This document shows positions 16,541 through 26,000 of a stretch of DNA of 64,000 bases, piece after piece. Both the position numbers and the translations under genes were made by a program. The DNA is taken from contig NZ_LMUQ01000006.1 in assembly GCF_009765865.1 (NCBI RefSeq), positions 27,998-91,997 of the forward strand, read 5' to 3'. Numbering within the stretch: position 1 is the first letter of the stretch; every line of letters begins with the position of its first letter. The DNA comes from Acidisoma sp. L85. GTDB taxonomy: Bacteria; Pseudomonadota; Alphaproteobacteria; Acetobacterales; Acetobacteraceae. The notes below the pieces were generated by a model. The model saw only the letters and a program-made list of their open reading frames with translations. It searched no databases and was not told where the DNA came from.

Positions 16541-16790
16541 ACACCGCGCGTAACCCAAACGCATGCGCGAATAACAATGATTGCCGCTCGTTAGTCCCTA
16601 GCGATGCTCCATAGCGCCGGCAAATACGGTAAAGCGGGCCACACGGACCCCGGCCAGTAGGCAGCCTGTTGCGCCAGTGGAGCATCCCACCAAGATCGAA
16701 ACTGCCGACTTGTGCATCGACTTTGACGGCGTGACTGCGGTCGGCTCCGGCCTCTCGACGTGTCCAGACCAGGGAGCGCTCCGCCACATT

Positions 16791-17444
16791 TCAAGCCGCG
16801 ACGGCCCAGTCCTGTGCGGCCGCGATGACGGTGACCGTTACTGTCACCACGCGCTCGACCTCGCTCGGTCCGAAGTCCAGCAGCGCCTGCCCATCTGTCC
16901 AGCGCCAGCAGGCGCCGCCCTGCCGCTCGATCGCGTGGAAACCCAAGGCCAGGCGATGATCCGCGAGATCCAGCGCCACCCCGTCGAGCGTCACCTCCGC
17001 GACGACCGCCCCCAATCGGCGCTGGTCGCCGGGCGCCTTGGCGGCGACCGAAGCCAGGCGGAGGAGACCGCCGCCTGCCCGCAGCACGGCGGAGTGCTTA
17101 CCCTCGGTTTCGAGCCACAAAGTCCACGCGGCCGCCGCACCGTGACCGAGGGTGATCGCGCGGCCTTCCAGCCGCGCCCGAATGACGGCGAGGTTAGGGC
17201 CGCCTTCCACCAGGGGCGCCCAAGCCTGCGTCTGCCACGCCTCGGAAGCGAGATCGGGCTCCAGATCCGCATGGAGATCGACCGCGCCCGGAGCATTGGC
17301 GAACATTCCCCGATTGCCCGTATCGAGCCAGCTCTCAGCCGCTGCCCCCTCCGCCAGCAGCAGGTCGTGATGCGGCAGTTCGACATGGTAGTAGGTGATC
17401 GCCGCCATGCTGGTGTCGCGGGTAGCCGATCCGCCGCGCAACAT
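16791..17444 (-). pseudogene. C-terminal remnant of a Hint-domain (Hedgehog/intein) protein
   Basis: The minus-strand frame contains T-Y-Y-H-V-E-L-P-H-H-D-L-L-L-A-E-G followed by S-W-L-D-T-G-N-R-G-M-F-A-N, which is the end of the Hint_2 domain in the large secreted proteins of Acetobacteraceae. The downstream about 170 residues match the usual tail of these proteins, ending with W-R-W-T-D-G-Q-A. The whole N-terminal part, including the catalytic Cys of the Hint domain and the S-P-D-H motif, is missing; upstream sequence is unrelated in all frames. A truncated gene, probably not functional, though the frame itself is intact for 217 codons. Confidence 0.65.
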
Positions 17445-17982
17445 CGTCGTGCTGGTCGAGGACTTGTTGGAGTTTATGACGCTGGAAACAGCGTTGTCCT
17501 AGCCGAACATCTGGTGCGCTCGGCTGGGGTCGCGTGGCTCGGCCAGCAAGCGATTGCGGCCGGGACAATCACAATGCCGGTTACCTTGCTGCCCCGGCGT
17601 CGGAGCTCGCCCTGATCCCCATGCGGACCGGGGGCTGCGATTTTCGGGCGCTGAACCGGACCCTCGATATGTGCCACCTCGCTAGCAAGCGACCCTGCCT
17701 GCTGCTGAACGTCATGAGGTCGGGGGGCGAGTCGCGCCGAAAAGGACGCCCGCGAGGCTTTGGCTGACTAGGCGCGGGATATCGCCCCGATGGTTATGCA
17801 CAACCGCGCTGCCTATGCGACCGCCAGCATCACTGCCCGCTCCGTCCAGGAAACCGAGCCGGATAGCGCCGCTACCGAGGAGATCGCCGTCCTCTACAAA
17901 TGGGGTTCGGGACAACTTGTGTTGGTACAATGAAGCAACATCACAAAACGACAGCTCCACAACGCAAGAGAAAGACCGCCGC
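17445..17982. other. No recognisable gene (538 bases)
   Basis: Several overlapping open frames of 60-90 codons exist on both strands, but none has family character, a convincing ribosome-binding site or a consistent frame. The base composition matches the surroundings. I treat it as non-coding or decayed sequence between the Hint remnant and the ribbon-helix-helix remnant. Confidence 0.5.
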
Positions 17983-18260
17983 ATGAGCCGCGCCTCCCTA
18001 AAAGACCTTGCCTACCGGTCTGCGCCCGCGCCCGTTGCTGCCGCAATCGAACCGGCCAAAGTAGCAGAGTCTGGCGCCCCGGCTTACCGCACCGCCCAGA
18101 CGAGGACCGATACGCGCCAAGTGCCCGGGCGTTCCAAGGCGGATGTCGCCCAACCCTCAAGCTGATCGCGGTCGAGCAGGACCGGGATATTCAGGAGATC
18201 CTGGCCGAAGCCCTAAACATGGTGTTCGAGCGCTGCGGCAAGCCGGTCCGCACCAGTTTT
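17983..18260 (+). pseudogene. Broken ribbon-helix-helix protein of the plasmid/antitoxin type
   Basis: ATG 17983 opens M-S-R-A-S-L-K-D-L-A followed by an Ala/Pro-rich spacer, as in small RHH proteins that accompany ParA-type or antitoxin loci. After G-R-S-K-A-D-V-A-Q the frame stops at 18163-18165. In the next frame, without a gap, comes L-K-L-I-A-V-E-Q-D-R-D-I-Q-E-I-L-A-E-A-L-N followed by F-E-R-C-G-K-P, the two helices and conserved end of the RHH fold. About ten residues that should form the beta strand are missing, so a small deletion with a frameshift has destroyed the DNA-binding part. No ParA or toxin gene is adjacent. Confidence 0.6.
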
Positions 18261-18288
18261 CGGACTTTGACCATGACGTGGGCCGGGC

Positions 18289-18741
18289 TCAGGCGAGAGG
18301 CTTGGCCATGTAGACCCGCCGCAACCCTTTCTTCTCCGCCCTATGCGTTTCGGAGTAGCCTAAGCGGGAGTAGAACTCGATGTTCTCGATCATGGTCTCG
18401 TTCGTGTAGAGCCTGATCGAACGAAAGCCTGCAGTAATCGCGGTGCGTTCGGCGAACTCCAGCATCCTGCGACCCAGGCCCGAACCTTGCGCGCCAGGAC
18501 AAACAGCGATGTTGTCCAGGAGCACCGCATCATCTTGCGGGATGAGCACGAGAATGCCGCGCACGACGCTATCACGCTCCACGACGTGGACGCGGCCCTC
18601 TTCGATGAGAATGCGATAGTCATCAAGCATCGGTCCTGGCTCCCGACCGATACGGGAGACGTAATGAGAGTATGCGGTTTGGACGATCTCCTCGACGGCC
18701 AGGAGATCGCCGCAGGTGGCTAGCCGAGGTTCCTGCTTCAT
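18289..18741 (-). CDS. GNAT-family N-acetyltransferase
   Basis: 150 residues from ATG 18741 (M-K-Q-E-P-R-L-A-T); the frame is open for 63 codons upstream, but that part has no GNAT character. Seen: I-L-V-L-I-P core strand, then L-L-D-N-I-A-V-C-P-G-A-Q-G-S-G-L-G-R-R-M-L, the acetyl-CoA pyrophosphate loop (Q/RxxGxG/A), and L-Y-T-N-E-T-M-I-E-N with F-Y-S-R-L-G-Y at the C-terminus. This is the normal Rim-type small GNAT fold, acetylating an amine on an unknown substrate. It is one of the few intact genes in the accessory stretch and has no operon partner. Confidence 0.8.
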   Translation of the reverse strand: MKQEPRLATCGDLLAVEEIVQTAYSHYVSRIGREPGPMLDDYRILIEEGRVHVVERDSVVRGILVLIPQDDAVLLDNIAVCPGAQGSGLGRRMLEFAERTAITAGFRSIRLYTNETMIENIEFYSRLGYSETHRAEKKGLRRVYMAKPLA

Positions 18742-18950
18742 AGCGCCATGCTGCCGCAATCGGAGCTTCGAGTGAATGCCCGCTCCAGGTCCGTATTGGC
18801 GGTAGCTGGGCGGCTGGTCGCGGCCAGCGCGCAGGATGACCTGGCCGTTTAGTCCCGGATCGTGGTGCTTAATCATACGACAAATTGCGGAGGGAGGAGC
18901 TATGGGCCAAGTGCTCCACGGCTGCGCCAAGACGACGCACGTTGTCTGAG

Positions 18951-19343
18951 GACGACCGCCAGCAACCGAAGCCGGCGGCCGCTGTTAAGGGCATCCGACA
19001 TGAAGTCGAGCGACCATCGTTGGTTTGGCGCCTTCGGCAAGACCATCGGCGATCGCGTGCCCAGCGCCCGCTTCCGGCCGCCGCGCTTGCGAACGACGAG
19101 CTTCTCCTGGCGGCGGAGCCGGAACAGCCGCTTGTGGTTCAGCGCGATGCCTTCCCGCGCCAACAGGATGCGCAGCCGCCGGTAGCCGATCCGCCGCCGC
19201 TCTGCCGCCAACGCCCGCAGCCGCTGCCGCTGCCGCTGCCGGACCTGCGTGTCGTCCGGTCGTCGGCTCGCATAGCGGAACGTCTTGGGTTCAATGCCAA
19301 CAAGCGCGCACGCCCGCCGCCGCGAGTAGCCCCAAGCGCTGGA
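18951..19343 (-). pseudogene. IS3-family transposase OrfB fragment
   Basis: Minus-strand frame encoding R-R-A-C-A-L-V-G-I-E-P-K-T-F-R-Y, then E-R-R-R-I-G-Y-R-R-L, N-H-K-R-L-F-R-L-R-R-Q-E, R-K-R-G-G-R-K-R-A-L-G-T-R and N-Q-R-W-S-L-D-F-M-S-D-A-L. These are the HTH_21 domain and the beginning of the rve DDE integrase domain, including only its first catalytic Asp. Homology stops at R-L-L-A-V-V near 18951; the second Asp and the Glu are gone, and the upstream end is closed by a stop at 19344-19346. No inverted repeats of the element are visible. A dead remnant that shows past IS activity in this stretch. Confidence 0.8.
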
Positions 19344-19850
19344 TCAACCAGCGCCTCCTCTCCCGACGCTAGTCATGCCGAGACGCCCCCTGTTAACGTC
19401 TCTAACGACGCTGACGCACCCACCCCACATAGCGACGCCCTTCTCGCTGATTATCCAGCTCGCGCCGACTCGTTCATCAGCATGTCGAGGGCGATGAGAA
19501 CCTTTATCTGAAGGCCATCGATCGTCTGGGGGCGAAGGGCCATAAACGCGCCGGCGCCCGTCCAGTAGCGAGCACTGATGTCCAGCCAGACGGGCCGGTT
19601 CCATCGATCCTGCAGCGCGGCCATTGCGGCGCATAGACGCAATAGACCGCTGTCAGGACCGGCCTCCCACCCGAAGCGATATCGGAAACCGGGGACGCCT
19701 ATCCATGGGTGAATAAACCCTGACCGACAGCTGCCAGTCGTCTAGAACTCCCGCGACCGGAAGTTTGTCGATTGTTGCCCCAGATATTGGCCCGAGATTT
19801 CTCTAAGCATCGAGGAGCGTCGATGACGTGCTCTATTCCGTTGATAACCC
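19344..19850. other. Gene-poor stretch with a possible remnant on the minus strand
   Basis: The only suggestive frame is minus strand, about 19740 to 19451, reading G-F-R-Y-R-F-G-W-E-A-G-P then L-L-R-L-C-A-A-M-A-A-L-Q-D-R-W and L-R-P-Q-T-I-D-G-L-Q-I-K. Its end resembles small helical proteins of Acetobacteraceae with a T-x-x-G-L-Q-x-K motif, but there is no good start codon, so I do not call a gene. Nothing else is recognisable in these 507 bases. Confidence 0.4.
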
Positions 19851-19926
19851 TGGCTCCCGGAGTAGGACTCGAACCTACGACCGAGCGATTAACAGTCGCT
19901 TGCTCTACCAACTGAGCTATCCGGGA
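19851..19926 (-). tRNA. tRNA-Asn (GTT)
   Basis: Read on the minus strand, 76 nucleotides including encoded CCA. Acceptor stem TCCCGGA/TCCGGGA, D-arm AGCTCAGTTGGTAGAGC, anticodon loop CTGTTAA giving anticodon GTT, T-arm GTAGGTTCGAGTCCTAC, discriminator G. All stems pair. It lies at the edge of the decayed accessory stretch, a usual attachment place for mobile DNA. Confidence 0.97.
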
Positions 19927-20049
19927 CCATCGGGCGCGCGGTCTATAGCGGAGCAACTTCGGGCGCGCAACGCCGTCTAGACGCAGGCGCACCACAGACG
20001 GCAAAGACGCTTTCTCCCGAGGCCGGGCGCGTGCTAGAGCCGGCGCGGC

Positions 20050-20134
20050 GCGAGAGTGGCGGAACGGTAGACGCAGTCGGCTCAAAATCGACCGGCGCAA
20101 GCCATGGGGGTTCGAGTCCCCCCTCTCGCACCAA
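20050..20134 (+). tRNA. tRNA-Leu (CAA)
   Basis: 85 nucleotides with encoded CCA. Acceptor stem GCGAGAG/CTCTCGC, long variable arm typical of class II tRNAs, anticodon stem GTCGG/TCGAC around loop CTCAAAA, giving anticodon CAA, and T-arm GGGGGTTCGAGTCCCCC. It is divergent from the tRNA-Asn gene with 123 bases between them. Confidence 0.97.
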
Positions 20135-20187
20135 TACCCTTCGCCGTGACCGCCGACGATGCCGCCCGCCCGTTCCAACCACGGCGG

Positions 20188-20625
20188 CTAAACGCCCCAA
20201 TCCCGCCGCGCCAGCGCGATGATGCGATGCGCCTCGTGCCAGAGGGCGTAGGGTTCCAGGGCATCGAGCCTCGCCCAAACCACCGCCGCCGCGTCCGACA
20301 GGGCAACCGGCTCGCCGCCCGTCCAGAGCGTCGCGAAGTCGAGGATGGTGTAGTGGTAGCGGACCCGCCCCGCCTCATCGCGATGGATGCTGTCCACCGC
20401 GCCGGCGAGCCGCATCTCGCCCACGGTCAGGCCCGTCTCCTCAAGCAGCTCCCGCCTTGCCGCCTCCTCCGCCGTCTCGCCGAGTTCCTGGCCGCCGCCG
20501 GGAAGGCCCCAGGCGCCCATCATCGGGGCGCGGCCTCGGCGGATGAGGAGCACCTCGTCCGGCGGCTTCAGAACGACGATGCCGATGCCGACCAGCGGGC
20601 GGGCCGGGTATTCGCGGCCGCTCAT
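20188..20625 (-). CDS. Nudix hydrolase
   Basis: 145 residues. The Nudix box is complete: G-G-G-Q-E-L-G-E-T-A-E-E-A-A-R-R-E-L-L-E with E-T-G-L following (GX5EX7REUXEEXGU). The N-terminus V-G-I-G-I-V-V-L is the first core strand and W-G-L-P-G-G the entry to the box. ADP-ribose or nucleoside-diphosphate-linked substrates are typical of this size; the exact one is unknown. Its start overlaps the recG stop by 4 bases, so it is co-transcribed behind recG. Confidence 0.88.
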   Translation of the reverse strand: MSGREYPARPLVGIGIVVLKPPDEVLLIRRGRAPMMGAWGLPGGGQELGETAEEAARRELLEETGLTVGEMRLAGAVDSIHRDEAGRVRYHYTILDFATLWTGGEPVALSDAAAVVWARLDALEPYALWHEAHRIIALARRDWGV

Positions 20626-22733
20626 CCGGCGTGCAGCCGTGCCAGGCCGTCCTCCTTGCCGAAGATCGCGAGCAGGCGGCCGGCGGCGAGGCCGCGCGCG
20701 CTGACCAGCCGGGAGTCGCGCTCCAGCAGCACGGCGGCATCCTTGTTGGCGATCTCGCGCAGATCATCCGCGCCCGGCACATCGGCCAGACGATAGCCGG
20801 GAAGGCCGGACTGCCGCGTGCCGGTCGCCTCGCCGGAGCCGCGCAGCCGGAAGTCGGCATCGGCGATGAGGAAGCCGTCCTGCGTGTCGCGCAGCAAGGT
20901 CAGGCGCTCACGGGCGATGGGGTTGAGCTCGTCCTCATGCAGCAGAAGACAGAAACTATCGGCGGTGCCGCGACCGACGCGGCCGCGCAGCTGATGGAGC
21001 TGGGCGAGGCCGAAGCGCTCGGCATGTTCGATGACCATGACGGTGGCCTCGGGCACATCCACGCCGACCTCGACCACGGTCGTCGCCACCAGCAGACGGA
21101 TGCGTCCCGCCGCGAAATCGGCGAGCACCGCCTCGCGCACCCGCGTCTCCTGCCGGCCATGGGCGAGGCCGACCACATCGCCGAAACGGGAGCGCAGCAG
21201 GGCGAAGCGCTCCTCGGCGGCGGCGACATCGAGCACCTCGCTTTCGGAGACCAGCGGGCAGACCCAGTAGATGCGGGCGGTGCCGTCCAGCGCGCGGGCG
21301 AGGGCGCGGATCACCTCGGGCATGGCGGCGGTCGGGTGTATGGTGGTTCGGAGCGGACCACGGCCGCGCGGCTTCTCGGTGAGGCGGCTGACTTCCATCT
21401 CGGCCCATTGGGTCAGCAGCAAGGTGCGGGGTATGGGGGTCGCGGTCATCACCAGGACATCGGTGCCGTCGCCTTTGTCGCCGAGGCTGATGCGCTGCTT
21501 GACACCGAAACGGTGCTGCTCGTCGATCACCGCGAGGCCGAGATCCTGGAAGGTGACCGATGCCTGAAACAGCGCGTGGGTGCCGATGACGATGGGCAGG
21601 CTGCCATCCGCCAGCCCCGCCAGCACCTCTCGCCGCGCCGAGGGAGAGACGGAGCCGGTGAGCAAGCCGACCGGGACGGGGGATAGCGCCGAGAGGGTGC
21701 GGTAGTGTTGCTGTGCCAGAAGCTCGGTCGGGGCCATCATGGCGGATTGGGTTCCGGCCTCGGCGGCGCGCAGCATGGCGAGCAGGGCTACCAGCGTCTT
21801 GCCGGAGCCGACATCACCTTGGAGCAGGCGCAGCATCGGGCGGCGCTCCCCCATGTCGCGGTCGATTTCGGCGAGGGCCTGGTGCTGGGAGGGCGTGGGC
21901 TCGAAGCCGAAGCGGCGCAGCGCCTCCGCTCGCCAGTGACCGTCGCCGGTCAGCGAGCGGCCGGGCCGCGCCCGCATTGCCTGTCTGCCAAGGGCGAGCG
22001 AGAGCTGTTCGGCGAAAAGCTCGTCATAGGCGAGGCGGCGGCGGCCACTTTCCCGCTCGGGCGCCTTGTCCTCGGCGGACGGGCATTGCACCAGCCGGAG
22101 GGCGGTCGCGAAACCGGGCCAGCGCTCGCGGGCAACGAGGGGCGGGTCGATCCATTCGGGGAGTTGCGGGAGACGCCGCATGGCATCGTTCATGGCGCGG
22201 CCGATCACCCGGTTGGTGACGCCGGCGGTGAGCGGCCAGACCGGCTCGATCGCCGGCATTTCCCCCGCGCGCTCCTCGGGCAGCACATAATCGGGATGCG
22301 GCAGGGTCAGCTTGTTGCCGAAGGCTTCCAGCTTGCCGGAGACCACCAGCTTGGCGCCCACCGGCATCTGTGACAGACGCGCCTGGTGAAACAACACAAT
22401 ATCCGCGAAGGCGGTACCGTCGGTCACGATGACCCGCCAAGGCTGGTTGCGGCCCTGCGGCGCGTCGTGCCGCATGACCTGCACAGCCAGGGTCACCACC
22501 CTGCCCGGCCTCGCGGCCTTCAGGCTTGGCCGTTCGCGGCGGTCGATGTAGCTGTCGGGCATGTGGAGGAGCAGATCCAGCACCTCAGCGCCGCCCAGCA
22601 AACGCTTCAGCGGATCGGCCAGTCGCGGGCCTATGCCGGCGAGGCTGGTCAGCGGCGCGCGAATTTGTGCCAGCGTCTGGGCGGCAGGCGGCTGACACCG
22701 GCCGGGTCGGTCAGTATAGGACGCCTTATCCAT
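20622..22733 (-). CDS. recG: ATP-dependent DNA helicase RecG
   Basis: 703 residues, the normal RecG length. An N-terminal wedge domain (helix-hairpin L-A-G-I-G-P-R-L-A-D near residue 35 and an OB fold with the V-S-G-K-L strand near 130) is followed by the SF2 motor: Walker A G-D-V-G-S-G-K-T near residue 306, D-E-Q-H-R-F-G-V as motif II, T-A-T-P-I-P-R-T as motif III, and Q-L-R-G-R-V-G-R as motif VI. RecG remodels stalled forks and Holliday-type junctions. The start ATG (22731-22733) shares bases with the divergent sdhE start; no Met lies between it and the conserved L-T-S-L-A-G-I-G, so a non-ATG start further in is the only alternative. Confidence 0.95.
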   Translation of the reverse strand: MDKASYTDRPGRCQPPAAQTLAQIRAPLTSLAGIGPRLADPLKRLLGGAEVLDLLLHMPDSYIDRRERPSLKAARPGRVVTLAVQVMRHDAPQGRNQPWRVIVTDGTAFADIVLFHQARLSQMPVGAKLVVSGKLEAFGNKLTLPHPDYVLPEERAGEMPAIEPVWPLTAGVTNRVIGRAMNDAMRRLPQLPEWIDPPLVARERWPGFATALRLVQCPSAEDKAPERESGRRRLAYDELFAEQLSLALGRQAMRARPGRSLTGDGHWRAEALRRFGFEPTPSQHQALAEIDRDMGERRPMLRLLQGDVGSGKTLVALLAMLRAAEAGTQSAMMAPTELLAQQHYRTLSALSPVPVGLLTGSVSPSARREVLAGLADGSLPIVIGTHALFQASVTFQDLGLAVIDEQHRFGVKQRISLGDKGDGTDVLVMTATPIPRTLLLTQWAEMEVSRLTEKPRGRGPLRTTIHPTAAMPEVIRALARALDGTARIYWVCPLVSESEVLDVAAAEERFALLRSRFGDVVGLAHGRQETRVREAVLADFAAGRIRLLVATTVVEVGVDVPEATVMVIEHAERFGLAQLHQLRGRVGRGTADSFCLLLHEDELNPIARERLTLLRDTQDGFLIADADFRLRGSGEATGTRQSGLPGYRLADVPGADDLREIANKDAAVLLERDSRLVSARGLAAGRLLAIFGKEDGLARLHAG

Positions 22734-23001
22734 GACCGAGCCTCAACCTGACCTCGAGACGCGCCGCCGGCGGCTCCTGTTTCGCGCCACTCATCGTGGA
22801 ACCCATGAGAACGATCTGTTGATCGGCGGTTTCGTGGCGCCCCGGCTCGCCGGCTTCTCGGAGGCCGAGGTGAGCGCGCTGGAGACTCTACTCGACCTGC
22901 CCGATCCCGATCTGGCCGAGTGGCTGACGCGGCGTCAACCCATCCCCGTGGCGCATGATCATCCCATGCTCCGCGCCATGGTGGAAGCCGCCGGGAAATG
23001 A
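22732..23001 (+). CDS. sdhE: FAD assembly factor SdhE (DUF339)
   Basis: 89 residues. The diagnostic R-G-T-H-E-N-D (RGxxExD type) near residue 22 is the conserved surface that binds the flavoprotein SdhA; the remainder is the small five-helix fold with L-L-D-L-P-D-P-D-L-A-E-W-L. It promotes covalent flavinylation of succinate dehydrogenase. Its stop overlaps the mfd start (ATGA), and its ATG overlaps the recG ATG on the other strand through a CATG palindrome. Confidence 0.92.
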   Translation: MTEPQPDLETRRRRLLFRATHRGTHENDLLIGGFVAPRLAGFSEAEVSALETLLDLPDPDLAEWLTRRQPIPVAHDHPMLRAMVEAAGK

Positions 23002-26000
23002 GCCTCCTCACCGTCTATGGCGCGCCCGAGGGATGGGATGCCGCCCTGCTCATCCGCCGGCTGCTGGAAAGCGACGCGCCGCTGATCCATGTCGCGCGCG
23101 ATGACGCCCGACTGGCGCGGATGGCAGACGCCCTCGCCTTCTTCGCGCCCGAGCGCCCGGTGCTGCGTTTTCCGGCCTGGGACTGCCTGCCCTACGACCG
23201 GGTTTCGCCCAATCCCGCCATCGTCTCCGAGCGTATCGCGACGCTGGCGCGGCTGGCGGCGGGCGGGCTGGGTCAGGGCGTGGTGCTCACCACGGTCAAT
23301 GCGCTGGTGCAGCGGGTGCCGCCGCGCGGGATGTTTCGCGGCTCCAGCCTTTCGCTGAAGCCGGGGGGCGTCGTGCAGCCCGAGGTGCTCGCGACCTATC
23401 TCGAAGCGCATGGTTATGCGCGGGCGGCGACGGTGATGGAGCCGGGCGAGTTCGCCATGCGCGGGGGCATCGTCGACCTGTTCCCCGCCGGCGAGCCCGA
23501 GCCGATCCGGCTCGACCTGTTCGGCGACAGCATCGAGAGCATGCGGCGCTTCGACCCCAATACGCAGCGCAGCGGCGAGGCGGTGAAGGGCCTCGAACTG
23601 CATCCCGTGTCCGAGGTGCCGCTGGATCCCGAGAGCGTCGCGCGGTTCCGCACGGCCTGGCGCGAGATCTTCGGCCAGGCGGCGGCGGACGACCCGCTCT
23701 ACCACTCGATCTCCGACCGGCGGCGGCATCCGGGCATGGAGCATTGGGTGCCGTTGTTCCATGACGCCATGGAAACGCTGCTCGACTACCTGCCCGGCGC
23801 CACCATCTCGCTCGACCATCAGGCGGAGGAGGTGCTGGAGTCCCGGCTGGAGATGATCGCCGACCACTTCCAGGCGCGGCAGGTGCCGCCACGGGATGGC
23901 GAGACGCCGTATCGTCCCCTGCCCTCCGAGCGGCTTTACCTCGACCGTGCCGAATGGGACGGGATGCTGGCGCAGACCACCGCCTTCGCCTTCAGCCCGT
24001 TCGCCAAACCGGACGGCAGCGCCGCCGGCGTCGATGGCGGCGGCCGTCCCGCTCCGATCTTCGCGCCGGGTGGCGAGTTGCAGCCCGATCTCTTCGACAA
24101 GCTGCGTGAGAGCCAGGAGAAATGGGCGAAGGACAAGAAGCGGCTGGTCGTCGCGGCCTGGACGGACGGCTCGCGCGAGCGCCTCGGCGCGCTGCTGCGC
24201 GAGCATGGCTTCGATCGCGTGGGCGTCGCCGCCGATGCCGATGCGGTGCGTGCCTTGCCGCAGGGCACGGTGGCGCTTGTCACGCTTGGGCTCGAGCGTG
24301 GTTTCATCGGCGACCGCATCGCGGTGGTGGGCGAACAGGATTTGCTCGGCCGGCGCATCAGCCGTCCGCCGCGCAAGCGCAAGCGCGCTGACCAGTTCAT
24401 CGCGGAAGCCACCGACATCGCCGAGGGCGATCTGGTGGTGCATGAGGATCACGGCATCGGACGCTATGACGGGCTCGTCACCATCAAGGTGAACGAGGCG
24501 CCGCATGACTGTCTGCGGCTGCTGTACGATGGCGGCGACAAGCTGTTCCTGCCGGTCGAGAATATCGAGATCCTGTCGCGCTTCGGCGCCGAGACCGGCG
24601 GCGTGGCGCTCGACAAGCTCGGCGGCGTGTCCTGGCAGAATCGCAAGGCCAAGGCCAAGAGCCGGATCCGCGACATGGCGGCCGGTCTCATCCGCATTGC
24701 CGCCGAACGGCGGTTGCACGAGGCCGCCAGCCTCGCCCCGGCCGAGGGCATGTGGGACGAATTCTGCGCCCGCTTTCCCTTCATGGAGACCGAGGACCAG
24801 AGCCGCGCCATTGCCGATGTGCTGGAGGATATGGCCGCCGGCCGGCCGATGGATCGCCTGATCTGCGGCGATGTCGGCTTCGGCAAGACGGAAGTGGCGC
24901 TGCGGGCCGCTTTCGTCGCGGCCCTGTCGGGCAGTCAGGTCGCGGTCGTGGTGCCGACGACTTTGCTCGCGCGCCAGCATTTCCGCGTGTTCTCGGCGCG
25001 CTTCGCCGGGCTGCCGGTGAAGGTCGCGCAGATCTCGCGGATGGTGACGGCCAAGGAAGCGGCGGTGGTGCGGGCCGGTGTGGCCGATGGCTCGATCGAT
25101 ATCGTGGTGGGCACCCACGCGCTGCTCGCCAAGTCGATCACCTTCAACGATCTCGGCCTGGTCATCGTCGATGAGGAACAGCATTTCGGCGTCGCGCATA
25201 AGGAACGGCTTAAGTCGCTGAAAGCCGACGTGCATGTGTTGACGCTGACCGCGACGCCTATTCCGCGCACGCTGCAGCTTGCCCTTACCGGGGTGCGCGA
25301 GATGAGCATCATCGCGACGCCGCCCGTGGATAGGCTGGCGGTGCGGACCTTCATCATGCCGTTCGACGGGCTGGTGATCCGCGAAGCGATCCAGCGCGAG
25401 CGGTTCCGTGGCGGCCAGATCTTCTGCGTGGTTCCGCGCGTCGAGGATCTCGACCGCATGGGTAAGCGCTTGTCGGAAATCGTGCCGGATGTCCGGGTCG
25501 CGATGGCGCATGGGCGGCTGGCGCCCACCGAACTCGAACGCGTCATGACCGAGTTCGGCGACGGCAAGTATGACGTGCTGCTCTCGACCAATATCGTCGA
25601 GAGCGGACTCGATATGCCGGCGGTCAATACGCTGATCATTCATCGCGCGGACATGTTCGGGCTCGGCCAGCTATATCAGCTACGCGGGCGCGTCGGGCGC
25701 GGGAAGCAGCGCGGCTACGCTTATCTGACCTGGCCAGCGAACCACCGGCTGTCGCCGGCGGCGGAGAAGCGGCTGGATGTGATGCAGACGCTGGATACGC
25801 TAGGCGCGGGCTTTACCCTCGCTTCCCACGACCTCGACATTCGCGGCGCCGGCAATCTGCTGGGCGACGAGCAGAGCGGACATATCCGCGAGGTCGGCAT
25901 CGAGCTGTATCAGCAGATGCTGGAGGATGCGGTCGCCGACCTGCGGGCCGAGCGCGGCAAGCGGCGGGCGTCCGAGCGGGATTGGACGCCGACGATTGGG

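Noticed and set aside
20631..21686. A 351-codon plus-strand frame inside recG.
   Set aside because: Antisense frame without family features; RecG motifs are complete on the minus strand.
22959..25643. An 894-codon open frame on the minus strand opposite mfd.
   Set aside because: It is the mirror image of a GC-rich real gene with His/Arg/Asp-rich composition and no domain; mfd on the plus strand is certain.
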